From Candidatus Gastranaerophilales bacterium (GTDB taxonomy: Bacteria > Cyanobacteriota > Vampirovibrionia > Gastranaerophilales > Gastranaerophilaceae), in the NCBI GenBank assembly GCA_944325615.1, contig CALVAU010000199.1:1-6843 (forward strand): DNA of 6,843 nucleotides, in the 5' to 3' direction. Positions 1 to 6,808 of this stretch are shown in pieces. The notes beneath the pieces are model-generated. The model was not told the DNA's origin, ran no database searches, and saw only the letters and a program-made list of their open reading frames with translations. The position numbers and the translations under genes are program-made. Position 1 is the stretch's first letter. Each line of letters opens with the position of its first letter.

Positions 1-543
1 GTATGCTTGAAGATCTTCCTTGTTCCAGAATGCTGTAGCATAAATTCTTTGAAGCATTTTATTTTTTTCGTTGCCTCGCCAGTATGCACCTGCAACTTTT
101 AACAATTTGATTGCATTAGCTTTAATGAAAGATGTATTCGGAATATGAGGACCTGCGCAAAGGTCATTGAATAAAACTTTTCCGTCTTTATCCTTTGTCA
201 AATACAAAGTAGGATTATCATTTCTGTGTTCTTCCAACAATTCTGCTTTGTAAATTTCACCTTCAGCCTTAAACTCCGCTATTTGTTTGTCCACATCAGG
301 AATAACATATTTTTCGAATGAAAGATTTTGTTTTACTATATTTTTCATTTCTTCTTCGATTTTGACAAGATCATCTTCTGTGAATGCATAACCATCGGTC
401 ATATCAAAATCGTAATAAAATCCGCTGTCAGTAGCAGGCCCGATAGCTAACTTTGCTTGTGGGAACAGCTTTTGAACAGCTTGTGCCATGATGTGTGAGC
501 AAGAGTGTCTTAGAACTCTTAAAGTTTCGTTGTTTTTTTCCAT
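1..543 (-). CDS. thrS: Threonyl-tRNA synthetase, N-terminal part (3' end beyond window)
   Basis: Threonyl-tRNA synthetase charges tRNA-Thr with threonine in the cytoplasm. Only the first 181 codons are present; the catalytic and anticodon-binding domains lie beyond position 1. What is visible is the N2 editing domain, which removes mischarged serine: RHSCSH at residues 12-17, FYYDFD at 42-47, DLCAGPH at 127-133 and AYWRGN at 153-158, followed by the conserved stretch leading to the catalytic core. H17, C129 and H133 align with editing residues of the E. coli enzyme, while the second His of its HxxxH motif is Gln21 here, as in many bacterial ThrRS. The usual N-terminal TGS domain (about 60 residues) is absent. 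This is genuine, because an in-frame TGA at 562-564 lies just upstream of the ATG. The start has a good Shine-Dalgarno, AAAGGA at 551-556, seven bases away. Cyanobacterial ThrRS also lacks TGS, which supports the lineage guess. The identification is secure. Confidence 0.96.
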   Translation of the reverse strand, partial: MEKNNETLRVLRHSCSHIMAQAVQKLFPQAKLAIGPATDSGFYYDFDMTDGYAFTEDDLVKIEEEMKNIVKQNLSFEKYVIPDVDKQIAEFKAEGEIYKAELLEEHRNDNPTLYLTKDKDGKVLFNDLCAGPHIPNTSFIKANAIKLLKVAGAYWRGNEKNKMLQRIYATAFWNKEDLQAY

Positions 544-589
544 TTTCTTATCCTTTCTATTTCAATCGATAACCCTCGAAAGAAATCTA

Positions 590-605
590 TGGGGTGGATC
601 CCCCA
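590..605 (-). promoter_or_regulatory. GC-rich hairpin in the thrS 5' leader
   Basis: In the thrS transcript, TGGGG pairs with CCCCA across a six-base loop (GATCCA), giving a five-pair stem that is conspicuous in an otherwise AT-rich leader. It sits about 47 bases before the thrS start and about 10 bases after the predicted transcription start. No run of T follows, so it is not an intrinsic terminator, and I see no complete T-box or canonical E. coli-style thrS operator. It could stabilise the 5' end or bind a regulator. The structure is seen directly; any function is inferred. Confidence 0.35.
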
Positions 606-622
606 AACTAACTACAATTAAG

Positions 623-651
623 AGTCTAGCACCAGCACAAAAATATTACAA
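623..651 (-). promoter_or_regulatory. Predicted sigma-70 type promoter for thrS
   Basis: Reading the minus strand, TTGTAA (646-651) is followed after exactly 17 bases by TAGACT (623-628). The -10 hexamer is preceded by TGC, giving an extended -10 element. Each hexamer matches four of six consensus bases. Transcription would start near 616, giving a leader of about 70 bases before thrS. The position just after the upstream glycosyltransferase stop fits an independent promoter for the synthetase. Confidence 0.5.
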
Positions 652-659
652 GAAAATCA

Positions 660-1598
660 TTATTTCTTTTTTCTATCTATATAAAAATCAAAACCTAACA
701 GTGTTATTTGTTTTTGGTATTCGTCTTTATTCCTTATTCTAAAAAACCATTGTATTATAAATTTACAAATTCTACCTATATATAAACGTGAAAATTCAAT
801 TTTATAATCAGTTTTCATAGCAATTGGCAGTGCCATAAATACAAAATCCCTCTTTTCTGAAGATACATAATGAACAACATTTGCGTCTTTTATATTTTGT
901 TTAAAGCTTTTGCTTAAAAGATTGCCTTGCATATTCCATTTTTTATCGATAAATTTTATTTTATCTGCAAAATAGATATTCAAAACATCTTGATCATGAA
1001 ACCTCAAGATATCTCTGTGTTCATCAATCCAAGGAAATACGTTGGATGTAAAATTTATTTCTCTAAATTTAGTCAAATTTAAAAGCAACACACCAGAGTT
1101 AAAATATTTCTCCAGTTTTAGACGTTTTGCATTAACTTCCCCTGCAATATCTTCAACAGCTGCAAAATAATAATCATTTATATCTATTGAAAACAGATCT
1201 TTCAAAGATGATTTTATTTGAATATCACAATCTAAATAAATTATTTTATCAACTTCAGGAATAAAATCCGGTATCAAAAGTCTGTAATATGAAGCTAAAG
1301 TCAATTGAGTTGTATTTTCTAGCGGACAATTTTCAAAATTTTTATTATCAACTTTTATAAATTTAATTTCAAAATCTGCTATATTTTTCAAATTAAGGAT
1401 TTTTTGTTTATCAGCTTCTAAAATTCCGCCATCTAATATATAAAAACAGAACTTATCCTTTGGACTTTTTGAGGTTAGAATACTTGCAATTGATAAAGCA
1501 AGGTATTTTGCATAATTTTTATCACTTGAATAACATATATTTATTACCTTATCAATCTTATTGGAAACCTTTACGTTTTCTACAATATTACAACTCAT
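660..1598 (-). CDS. Family 8 glycosyltransferase (LPS/cell-surface type)
   Basis: This 312-residue protein is a retaining GT-A fold glycosyltransferase of family GT8, related to LPS galactosyl/glucosyltransferases. Visible motifs, in order: nucleotide-binding start INICYSSDKNYA (19-30), the metal-binding DxD motif DCD at 123-125 inside IIYLDCDI, FNSGVLLLNL at 166-175, HDQD at 201-204, WNMQ at 221-224, and the C-terminal metal/phosphate motif HYVSSEK at 243-249. In the last, His243 and Lys249 match the family H-x5-K pattern, but the usual PW is replaced by RD. The C-terminal 40 residues are aromatic and basic, as in membrane-associated members. No signal peptide is seen. The likely role is adding a hexose to surface glycan or LPS core; donor and acceptor cannot be told. 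ATG at 1596-1598 is chosen with SD AGAGG at 1608-1612 nine bases away; an adjacent in-frame TTG (1599-1601) is an alternative adding one residue. It is unusually rich in Ile, Asn and Lys compared with its neighbours, so recent acquisition is possible. Confidence 0.88.
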   Translation of the reverse strand: MSCNIVENVKVSNKIDKVINICYSSDKNYAKYLALSIASILTSKSPKDKFCFYILDGGILEADKQKILNLKNIADFEIKFIKVDNKNFENCPLENTTQLTLASYYRLLIPDFIPEVDKIIYLDCDIQIKSSLKDLFSIDINDYYFAAVEDIAGEVNAKRLKLEKYFNSGVLLLNLTKFREINFTSNVFPWIDEHRDILRFHDQDVLNIYFADKIKFIDKKWNMQGNLLSKSFKQNIKDANVVHYVSSEKRDFVFMALPIAMKTDYKIEFSRLYIGRICKFIIQWFFRIRNKDEYQKQITLLGFDFYIDRKKK

Positions 1599-1601
1599 CA
1601 A

Positions 1602-1779
1602 AATTTACCTCTTTATTATCAATCATCAAAATTATTCTAGTATAAACAACTAATAAAAAAACTAAAAAATATTAATAATAATTACATTTTTACAAAAAGT
1701 TACATCTTTTTATTAACGTAAATATTTTTGTTGTAAAATAAGATATATAAAGACAATACCAGAAATGAAAGAGGTTTAA
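1602..1779. promoter_or_regulatory. Divergent promoter region between the glycosyltransferase and ssb
   Basis: This very AT-rich spacer separates divergent genes and should hold both promoters. For the minus-strand glycosyltransferase, TATACT (complement at 1639-1644) is a good -10 hexamer with no convincing -35. For ssb, candidate -10 hexamers are TAAAAT (1734-1739) and TATAAA (1746-1751), again without a clear -35. Three TTACAW copies (1682, 1690 and 1700) lie upstream of the ssb candidates and could be a protein-binding site. No RNA gene or convincing small ORF is seen. That promoters lie here is likely from gene orientation; the exact hexamers are tentative. Confidence 0.4.
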
Positions 1780-2115
1780 ATGAACACAGCAACAGTTGTA
1801 GGCAGAGTGGGCAGAGATGCTGAGATAAGATATTTTGAATCAGGTAAAGTAAAAGCTCAATTTTCTTTAGCTGTAAATCACTGGGATTCAAAAACAAAAT
1901 CAGAAGTAACAGACTGGTTCAATATTGATGTTTGGGATAAGCTTGCAGAATTTGCAGGAGAATACGTAAAAAAAGGTATTCAAGTAGTTGTTGATGGCAG
2001 AATCAGCCAAAACAAATGGACTGACAAAGCTACAGGTAATGAAAGAGAATCTTTCTTTATTATTGCAAACAACATCAGATTGCTAGGCTCAAAAAGAGAT
2101 AATGAAGCTATATGA
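1780..2115 (+). CDS. ssb: Single-stranded DNA-binding protein, short form without acidic tip
   Basis: SSB coats single-stranded DNA during replication, recombination and repair. The 111-residue product is essentially one OB-fold: MNTATVVGRVGRDAEIRYF opens strand 1, followed by the FSLAVN strand (28-33), the DWFNIDVWDKLAEFA block (45-59), YVKKG (63-67) and VVDGRISQNKWTD (70-82). It ends with LLGSKRDNEAI. The usual Gly/Pro-rich linker and acidic DDDIPF-like tip, which recruit repair and replication partners, are missing. Short SSBs ending in GSKRD are what I recall from cyanobacteria, so this looks like a lineage trait and not a truncation; nothing resembling an acidic tail is encoded in the frames just after the stop. 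The start has SD AAAGAGG (1768-1774) five bases upstream. The stop overlaps the next gene's start as ATGA, implying translational coupling to a sugar-acid kinase, an odd partner for SSB. Confidence 0.93.
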   Translation: MNTATVVGRVGRDAEIRYFESGKVKAQFSLAVNHWDSKTKSEVTDWFNIDVWDKLAEFAGEYVKKGIQVVVDGRISQNKWTDKATGNERESFFIIANNIRLLGSKRDNEAI

Positions 2116-3419
2116 TAATCAGTTCTAACATATCAGGTATTGTTGCAGATGATTTAACTGGGGCAAATGATACTGCTCTTCAGTTTCATTTGCATGGCGC
2201 TAACACTCAGATTCTTCTAAACTCAGAAGTTGAACCTTTAAACATTAAAGGCACACAAACTTGGGCTTTCTCAACAGAATCCAGAAATATAGATCCTGAA
2301 AGTGCATATCACGCAGTAAAAAAAGCAACACAAGTTTTAGTAGATAAATTAAAACCTGATTATTTTTATAAAAAAATAGATTCTACCGTAAGAGGCAATA
2401 TTGCAATAGAAGTGCTTGCAATGTTAGAGGTTTTGCAATGGGATGCATCTATAATTATGCCGGCATTTCCATCTGAAGGTCGTGTAACTATCGGCGGATA
2501 TCACTTATTAAAGGGAATTCCTATAGAAAGAACCGAAATGGCAAGAGATCCGCATTCTCCAATTAGAGAATCACATTTGCCAACGCTTTTGAAAAATCAA
2601 CTTGATGAAAGTTATGAGCATCTTGTAGGATCTATTGAATTAAAGACTGTAATGAAAGGTGCCGGCCCAATTCTTATGAAGTTAAACGAACTTATAAAAT
2701 CCGGCAAAAAGCTTATTGTAGTAGATGCTGTCTCTACAACTGATATAGAACAAGTTATTTTAGCAATGAATAAATCCGAATATAATATTCTACCAACAGG
2801 TACAGCGGCTGCAGCTCAAGTTTTAAGCGATTTGTGGTATTCTGATTTAGAACCCGCACAAATCAATAAAACAATACCTGAATTACCTAAATTAATAGTT
2901 TCAGGGAGTGCCACTGAAATTACAGCAAAACAGATTAAACGACTTGAAGAATGTGATGAATTTGATAACACCTTATTTCTTGAAATCAACTTAAAAGATA
3001 TCATAAGTTGGAATTTTGATGATATTACAGACCGTATAGCAAACAATCTTGTTCAAAATAATATAGTCGTTGTACATACATCAAATCTAATTATGGATTT
3101 TGACGGATTTTCAGAAGAACTTTTGGAAGCTGAATTGACAAAATCAAGCTTAGCCAGCTTAATAACGGATTATTTGGCGGAATTAACCAAAAGAGTTATG
3201 GAAAAGAGAGAATTCATACTTATTTTGCTTGGGGGCGAAACCTCATACAAATGCTGTGAAGCAATCGGCGCAACTCAATTACAACTTGTTGATGAGGTCG
3301 CACCAGCTATTGCTCTATCACTTGATCATAATGCACAATGGATTATTACTAAATCAGGTAATTTAGGCGGTATTAATATTCTAATCGATATTTTAAAGTA
3401 CTTTGAGCACCACGAATAA
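2112..3419 (+). CDS. Four-carbon acid sugar kinase, DUF1537 family (D-threonate/erythronate kinase-like)
   Basis: This 435-residue protein belongs to the DUF1537 kinase family (sugar-binding N-domain, nucleotide-binding C-domain), whose characterised members phosphorylate C4 acid sugars such as D-threonate, L-threonate or erythronate at O4 with ATP. N-terminal signatures are VADDLTGANDTALQF (11-25), KKIDSTVRGN (87-96) and PAFPSEGR (117-124), followed by GGYHLLKGIPIERTE (128-142) and ARDPHSP. C-terminal nucleotide-binding signatures are LIVSGSAT (261-268), the glycine-rich LLGGETS (372-378) and TKSGNLGG (413-420). Length is normal for the family and no key motif is missing. The start ATG shares ATGA with the ssb stop and has only a weak upstream SD, so translation probably depends on ribosomes finishing ssb. 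A PdxA homologue follows 71 bases later, the partner found in D-threonate and erythronate catabolic loci. Exact substrate cannot be read from sequence. The family is secure; the particular acid sugar is inferred. Confidence 0.9.
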   Translation: MIISSNISGIVADDLTGANDTALQFHLHGANTQILLNSEVEPLNIKGTQTWAFSTESRNIDPESAYHAVKKATQVLVDKLKPDYFYKKIDSTVRGNIAIEVLAMLEVLQWDASIIMPAFPSEGRVTIGGYHLLKGIPIERTEMARDPHSPIRESHLPTLLKNQLDESYEHLVGSIELKTVMKGAGPILMKLNELIKSGKKLIVVDAVSTTDIEQVILAMNKSEYNILPTGTAAAAQVLSDLWYSDLEPAQINKTIPELPKLIVSGSATEITAKQIKRLEECDEFDNTLFLEINLKDIISWNFDDITDRIANNLVQNNIVVVHTSNLIMDFDGFSEELLEAELTKSSLASLITDYLAELTKRVMEKREFILILLGGETSYKCCEAIGATQLQLVDEVAPAIALSLDHNAQWIITKSGNLGGINILIDILKYFEHHE

Positions 3420-3490
3420 ATAATGTTTTAAAACTCAAAAAAATGGGAACAATATAAAAACACGCTTTTTAATTACTTGGAGGGAGATAA

Positions 3491-4405
3491 ATGGGTAAAA
3501 TTGCTATTACAACAGGAGATCCTAACGGTATCGGAGCTGAAGTTACAATAAAAGCTTTAAATAAATTAAAACTTAAAAAAGACAAAATCATACTGATTTC
3601 AAATAAAAAAATTCTTGATTTTTATGGAAAACTAGACATTGATTATGATATTGAAGAAATTCCATTTGATGCTGATATAACACCAGGAAAAGTTACCCCA
3701 GAAGGCGGTGAATTTTCTTTTCAAAGTATATTAAAATCAATAGAACTAAACCCAGATGCTATTGTAACATCTCCAATAGCAAAAAATGCTTTGTATATGG
3801 CAGGACACGAATTTAATGGGCATACAGAGATTTTCCAAAAATATCTTGCTCATGATGGACAAAAAGCTGAGATGCTTTTTGTTGCTAAAGATTTTCATGT
3901 ACTGCTGCTCACAAGACATTGCGCTTTAAAAGAAGTCAATCTTGATAAAGATACTGTATTTGATAAAATCACGAGATTACAAGATTTTTTCAATACTAAT
4001 TTAGGAATTGTATCACCTAAATTTGCACTATGCGGATTTAATCCTCATTCCGGAGAAGATGGGATTCTAGGACATGAAGAAATTGATATTTTAAACCCTG
4101 CAGTAAAAGCTTTAAGAACAAAAGGAGTTAACATAACATATCCGCTTCCTGCTGACACGTTATTTGTAGAAGCTGCTCAATGTTATTATGCGAATAAAAA
4201 GCTTCCTTATGACTGTTATATTGCAAACTACCACGATCAGGGATTAATCCCTATCAAAACAGTTGCAGGAGACAGCACCGTTAATATGACAATAGGACTT
4301 GATATTATAAGAACATCTCCAGGCCATGGAACAGCATTTGATATTGCAGGCAAAAATATTGCAAGAGAAGATGGTATGATTGCCGCAATTAATGCTGTTT
4401 TGTAG
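3491..4405 (+). CDS. pdxA: PdxA-family dehydrogenase (4-hydroxythreonine-4-phosphate / 4-phospho-D-threonate dehydrogenase)
   Basis: PdxA enzymes are metal-dependent NAD(P) oxidoreductases that oxidise a phosphorylated C4 acid, after which it decarboxylates. True PdxA acts on 4-phosphohydroxy-L-threonine in vitamin B6 synthesis; PdxA2 paralogues act on 4-phospho-D-threonate or erythronate and yield dihydroxyacetone phosphate. The 304-residue product shows ITTGDPNGIGAEV (6-18), TSPIAK (93-98), GHTE (110-113), and the three metal-binding histidines in TRHCALKE (H143), GFNPHSGEDG (H186) and NYHDQG (H248). PLPADTLF (218-225) and TSPGHGTAFDIAGK (275-288) complete the family pattern. It is slightly shorter than the E. 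coli enzyme (about 329) but ends normally. A strong SD, GGAGG at 3479-3483, lies seven bases before the ATG. It lies in tandem with the DUF1537 kinase, a context favouring the PdxA2 activity; a B6 role cannot be excluded, especially if this is the genome's only copy. The 71-base spacer shows no terminator, so the two are probably co-transcribed. Confidence 0.92.
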   Translation: MGKIAITTGDPNGIGAEVTIKALNKLKLKKDKIILISNKKILDFYGKLDIDYDIEEIPFDADITPGKVTPEGGEFSFQSILKSIELNPDAIVTSPIAKNALYMAGHEFNGHTEIFQKYLAHDGQKAEMLFVAKDFHVLLLTRHCALKEVNLDKDTVFDKITRLQDFFNTNLGIVSPKFALCGFNPHSGEDGILGHEEIDILNPAVKALRTKGVNITYPLPADTLFVEAAQCYYANKKLPYDCYIANYHDQGLIPIKTVAGDSTVNMTIGLDIIRTSPGHGTAFDIAGKNIAREDGMIAAINAVL

Positions 4406-4431
4406 TCTTACAAATATAAAATAATAATTAT

Positions 4432-4462
4432 AAAAAGACCGTCTAAATTAGACGGTCTTTTT
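4432..4462. terminator. Bidirectional intrinsic terminator between pdxA and secF
   Basis: A nearly perfect inverted repeat has core GACCGTCT (4437-4444) pairing with AGACGGTC (4450-4457) around the short loop AAATT. It is flanked by five A on the left and five T on the right, so either strand gives a GC-containing stem followed by a U-run. It lies 27 bases after the pdxA stop and 18 bases after the secF stop, exactly between the convergent transcripts, and should end both. The pairing is seen directly and the function is well established for this structure. Confidence 0.93.
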
Positions 4463-4479
4463 AGTTTGCTTATATAATT

Positions 4480-5466
4480 TTATGCTGCAACTTGTTTTGG
4501 TGTATTTTTCTTATCATTCCAAAAATCAACAAGCATTGAGCAGAAGAAGATTGATGAATAAGTTCCGACAATAATACCTAAAATCATTGCTAACACAAAG
4601 TCTCTAGTTGTTACACCGCCCCACAAATATAGAGCAAGAAGTGTAATCAATGTAGTCACTGAGGTATTAATACTTCTTGTCAAAGTTTGATTTACAGATG
4701 CATCAACAATATCACCAAAAGACATTTTCTTTGAATAATATCTCAAGTTTTCACGAATTCTATCAAATACAACAATTGTATCGTGAACAGAGAAACCGAT
4801 TACAGTCAATATCGCAGTGATAAACAATCCGTCAATCTGCACGTTATATACAAGACCTAGTATTGAAAACACACCGCATACAAAGATTACGTCATGCAAT
4901 ACCCCTAAAATCGCAGCGAGTGCATAATCAAATCTAAATCTGAATGACAGATAAGCAACAATTCCTAAAAATGCAAGAGTCAGTGCAATTAAAGAATTTT
5001 TAAACAATTCCTTACCCATAGTAGGTCCCACTGAACTTACTGACATCAATTCAGGATTTTTATATTGATTGGTCATAACAGACGTGATAGTTTCACCGTC
5101 AGTAGAATCTTTGTCAATAAATTTGGTTCTTACTGAAATTATTGACTGAATTTCAGATTTTGTATTTTTCTGCTGATCGTTATTTACATTTAAAATTTGC
5201 AAATAAGGGTTTTCAATCCCTTTTTCTTCCAAATTAGATCGAATTTGAGTAAGATCTTTACTTGTAACTTTTTCTTCAATACCATATTGCAAAATTGTAC
5301 CACCGGTATAATCAATACCGACTTTCATCGGAGCATGATTTTGGTAAGTAACAGATGAATATATCATTGCGATAATACCCGGCACTAAAAGGATAGTAGT
5401 TAAAGCCATCCACCACCATCTGTATTTTACAACGTGTACCAAATGTTTTCTGCCTGTATTTAACAT
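4480..5466 (-). CDS. secF: Protein translocase subunit SecF
   Basis: SecF pairs with SecD in the inner membrane as an RND-type accessory of SecYEG that uses the proton gradient to pull preproteins out and release them. The 328-residue product has the full layout: TM1 at about 18-38, the VGIDYTGGTILQYGI entry to the extracytoplasmic domain (49-63), a domain reaching to about 150, then VGPTMGKELF (146-155) and TM2-TM6 clustered at about 157-312. Diagnostic motifs are HDVIFVCG (191-198) and GFSVHDTIVVFDRIREN (224-240), the SecF counterpart of the SecD TM4 motif. The extracytoplasmic domain holds a polar stretch of low complexity (NNDQQKNTKSE, 95-105). The start has SD AAAGGT (5475-5480), eight bases upstream. 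It follows secD after 34 bases on the same strand, the standard operon order, and ends at a bidirectional terminator. Identification is secure. Confidence 0.96.
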   Translation of the reverse strand: MLNTGRKHLVHVVKYRWWWMALTTILLVPGIIAMIYSSVTYQNHAPMKVGIDYTGGTILQYGIEEKVTSKDLTQIRSNLEEKGIENPYLQILNVNNDQQKNTKSEIQSIISVRTKFIDKDSTDGETITSVMTNQYKNPELMSVSSVGPTMGKELFKNSLIALTLAFLGIVAYLSFRFRFDYALAAILGVLHDVIFVCGVFSILGLVYNVQIDGLFITAILTVIGFSVHDTIVVFDRIRENLRYYSKKMSFGDIVDASVNQTLTRSINTSVTTLITLLALYLWGGVTTRDFVLAMILGIIVGTYSSIFFCSMLVDFWNDKKNTPKQVAA

Positions 5467-5500
5467 TTTTATTTACCTTTCTATAATTGCCTTAACTTGA

Positions 5501-6808
5501 CTAATCCAATATTCCGAAACGTGCTTTTTCTCTTTGAGTTTCAGCAGCCTGATAACTTGCACCGATTTCTTCTTTTTTCAATCCGAACAATCCAGGATGT
5601 TTCAATTCACCTGTACCAAAGATCAAATGCATAAAGTTTTTAGTAACAGTAATTGCTGAGAACATAGATACCATAACACCTAAAGCCAGTGTCAAGGCAA
5701 AACCTTTAACAACACTTGTACCTAAAAGGTAAAGTATCACACAGGTGATGATTGTTGTCATATTTGAATCGAAAATACTTGTGAATGCTCTGTCAAATCC
5801 TGAATTAATCGCTGTGAATAGGTTTCTGCCGGCTCTTAATTCTTCTTTAGTTCTTTCAAAAATAAGAATATTAGCATCAACTGCCATACCTATTGAAAGA
5901 ATGAAACCTGCAATACCTGCAAGAGTTAACGTAACAGGAATTACTTTGAATAGAGCAAATAATATTAAACTATAAATAATTAATGCAATATCAGCAATCA
6001 AGCCCGGTACATGATAGAACGCAATCATAAATATCATAACCGCAGCTAAACCGATTATACCTGCTTTTTTAGAAGCTGCAATACTATCAGCACCCAATGT
6101 AGGACCTACGGTATTTTCTTCAACAATTTCAGCCGGTACAGGAAGAGCACCCGCATTTAATAAATCAACCATTCTTTGAGCTTCTTCATAAGCAAAGCCA
6201 CTGTCTCCACCTGAAATTTGAGCATTTCCGCCATAAATCGGTTCTCTGATTACAGGTGCTGATTGCAATTCTCCATCAAAGAAAATAGCCATTTGCTGAT
6301 CTACAAGAGCTTCTGTCAATTCTGCGAATTTTTTTGCACCTTCTGCATTAAATTCTAATGATACAACCCATTGACCTGATGAATCTGTTGTTAATTGAGA
6401 TTTTGACAAATCTTTACCAGTCAAACCTGTTGACTCCCAAGTAACAACACCTTTTTCTGCTTTACCAGGTTTCTTAAATTCTAATTGAGCAGTCTCTCCG
6501 ATAAATGCTTTTGCTTCTTTTAAATCTGTTACAGCTGGAATTTCAACAAGTAATCTTTTTTCGCCAACTTGTTGAACAACAGTTTCTGCAACACCTAATT
6601 TATTTACCCTTTGCTCAATAGCGAATTGTAAATGACTCATTGTTTCAGGAGTAATTTCTTTTACCTGATCAGTTGTCTGCGCTTCTAGTACTAATCTTGA
6701 TCCGCCGACCAAATCAAGGCCTAACTTTGTGGGCTTCATAATTATTACTGCAATTGATGCTATCACAATTGCGGCAATTACCCAGAACATAATAATTTTG
6801 TTTTTCAC
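5501..6808 (-). CDS. secD: Protein translocase subunit SecD
   Basis: SecD is the larger partner of SecF in the inner-membrane complex that couples proton flow to late steps of Sec export. The 435-residue product starts with TM1 (about 5-23), then GLDLVGGSRLVLEA (30-43), the P1 periplasmic domain containing AIEQRVNKLGV (63-73) and LLVEIPAV (86-93), a second part ending with RMVDLLNAGALPVP (212-225), and VGPTLGADSI (234-243) before TM2-TM6 (about 249-395). The TM4 motif GMAVDANILIFERTKEE (307-323) holds the conserved aspartate used in proton transfer. It is much shorter than E. coli SecD (615) because the periplasmic domain is reduced, similar to cyanobacterial and Firmicute forms; no catalytic motif is lost. 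Translation begins at GTG (6806-6808), with SD AAAGAGG (6818-6824) nine bases upstream; the next in-frame ATG would cut into TM1. The promoter and any upstream gene such as yajC lie beyond the window. Confidence 0.96.
   Translation of the reverse strand: MKNKIIMFWVIAAIVIASIAVIIMKPTKLGLDLVGGSRLVLEAQTTDQVKEITPETMSHLQFAIEQRVNKLGVAETVVQQVGEKRLLVEIPAVTDLKEAKAFIGETAQLEFKKPGKAEKGVVTWESTGLTGKDLSKSQLTTDSSGQWVVSLEFNAEGAKKFAELTEALVDQQMAIFFDGELQSAPVIREPIYGGNAQISGGDSGFAYEEAQRMVDLLNAGALPVPAEIVEENTVGPTLGADSIAASKKAGIIGLAAVMIFMIAFYHVPGLIADIALIIYSLILFALFKVIPVTLTLAGIAGFILSIGMAVDANILIFERTKEELRAGRNLFTAINSGFDRAFTSIFDSNMTTIITCVILYLLGTSVVKGFALTLALGVMVSMFSAITVTKNFMHLIFGTGELKHPGLFGLKKEEIGASYQAAETQREKARFGILD

Noticed and set aside
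588..606. GGGGTGGATCCCCC on the plus strand as a T-box-like element
   Set aside because: The T-box core (AGGGTGGNACCGCG) is only loosely matched and lies on the wrong strand for thrS; no specifier stem is visible.
488..742. Plus-strand 84-codon reading frame antisense to the thrS start, the leader and the glycosyltransferase end
   Set aside because: It has no Shine-Dalgarno, lies antisense to two real genes and their leader, and its hydrophobic low-complexity product resembles nothing known.
1700..1897. Minus-strand 65-codon reading frame over the ssb start
   Set aside because: It is antisense to the conserved SSB OB-fold and the promoter region; its Leu-rich product is a by-product of AT-rich coding on the other strand.
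2816..3046. Minus-strand 76-codon reading frame within the kinase gene
   Set aside because: It lies wholly antisense to conserved DUF1537 C-domain sequence and has no ribosome binding site or family signature.
5745..5975. Plus-strand 76-codon reading frame within secD
   Set aside because: It is antisense to the SecD TM4 motif region; its open length follows from the strong conservation on the coding strand.
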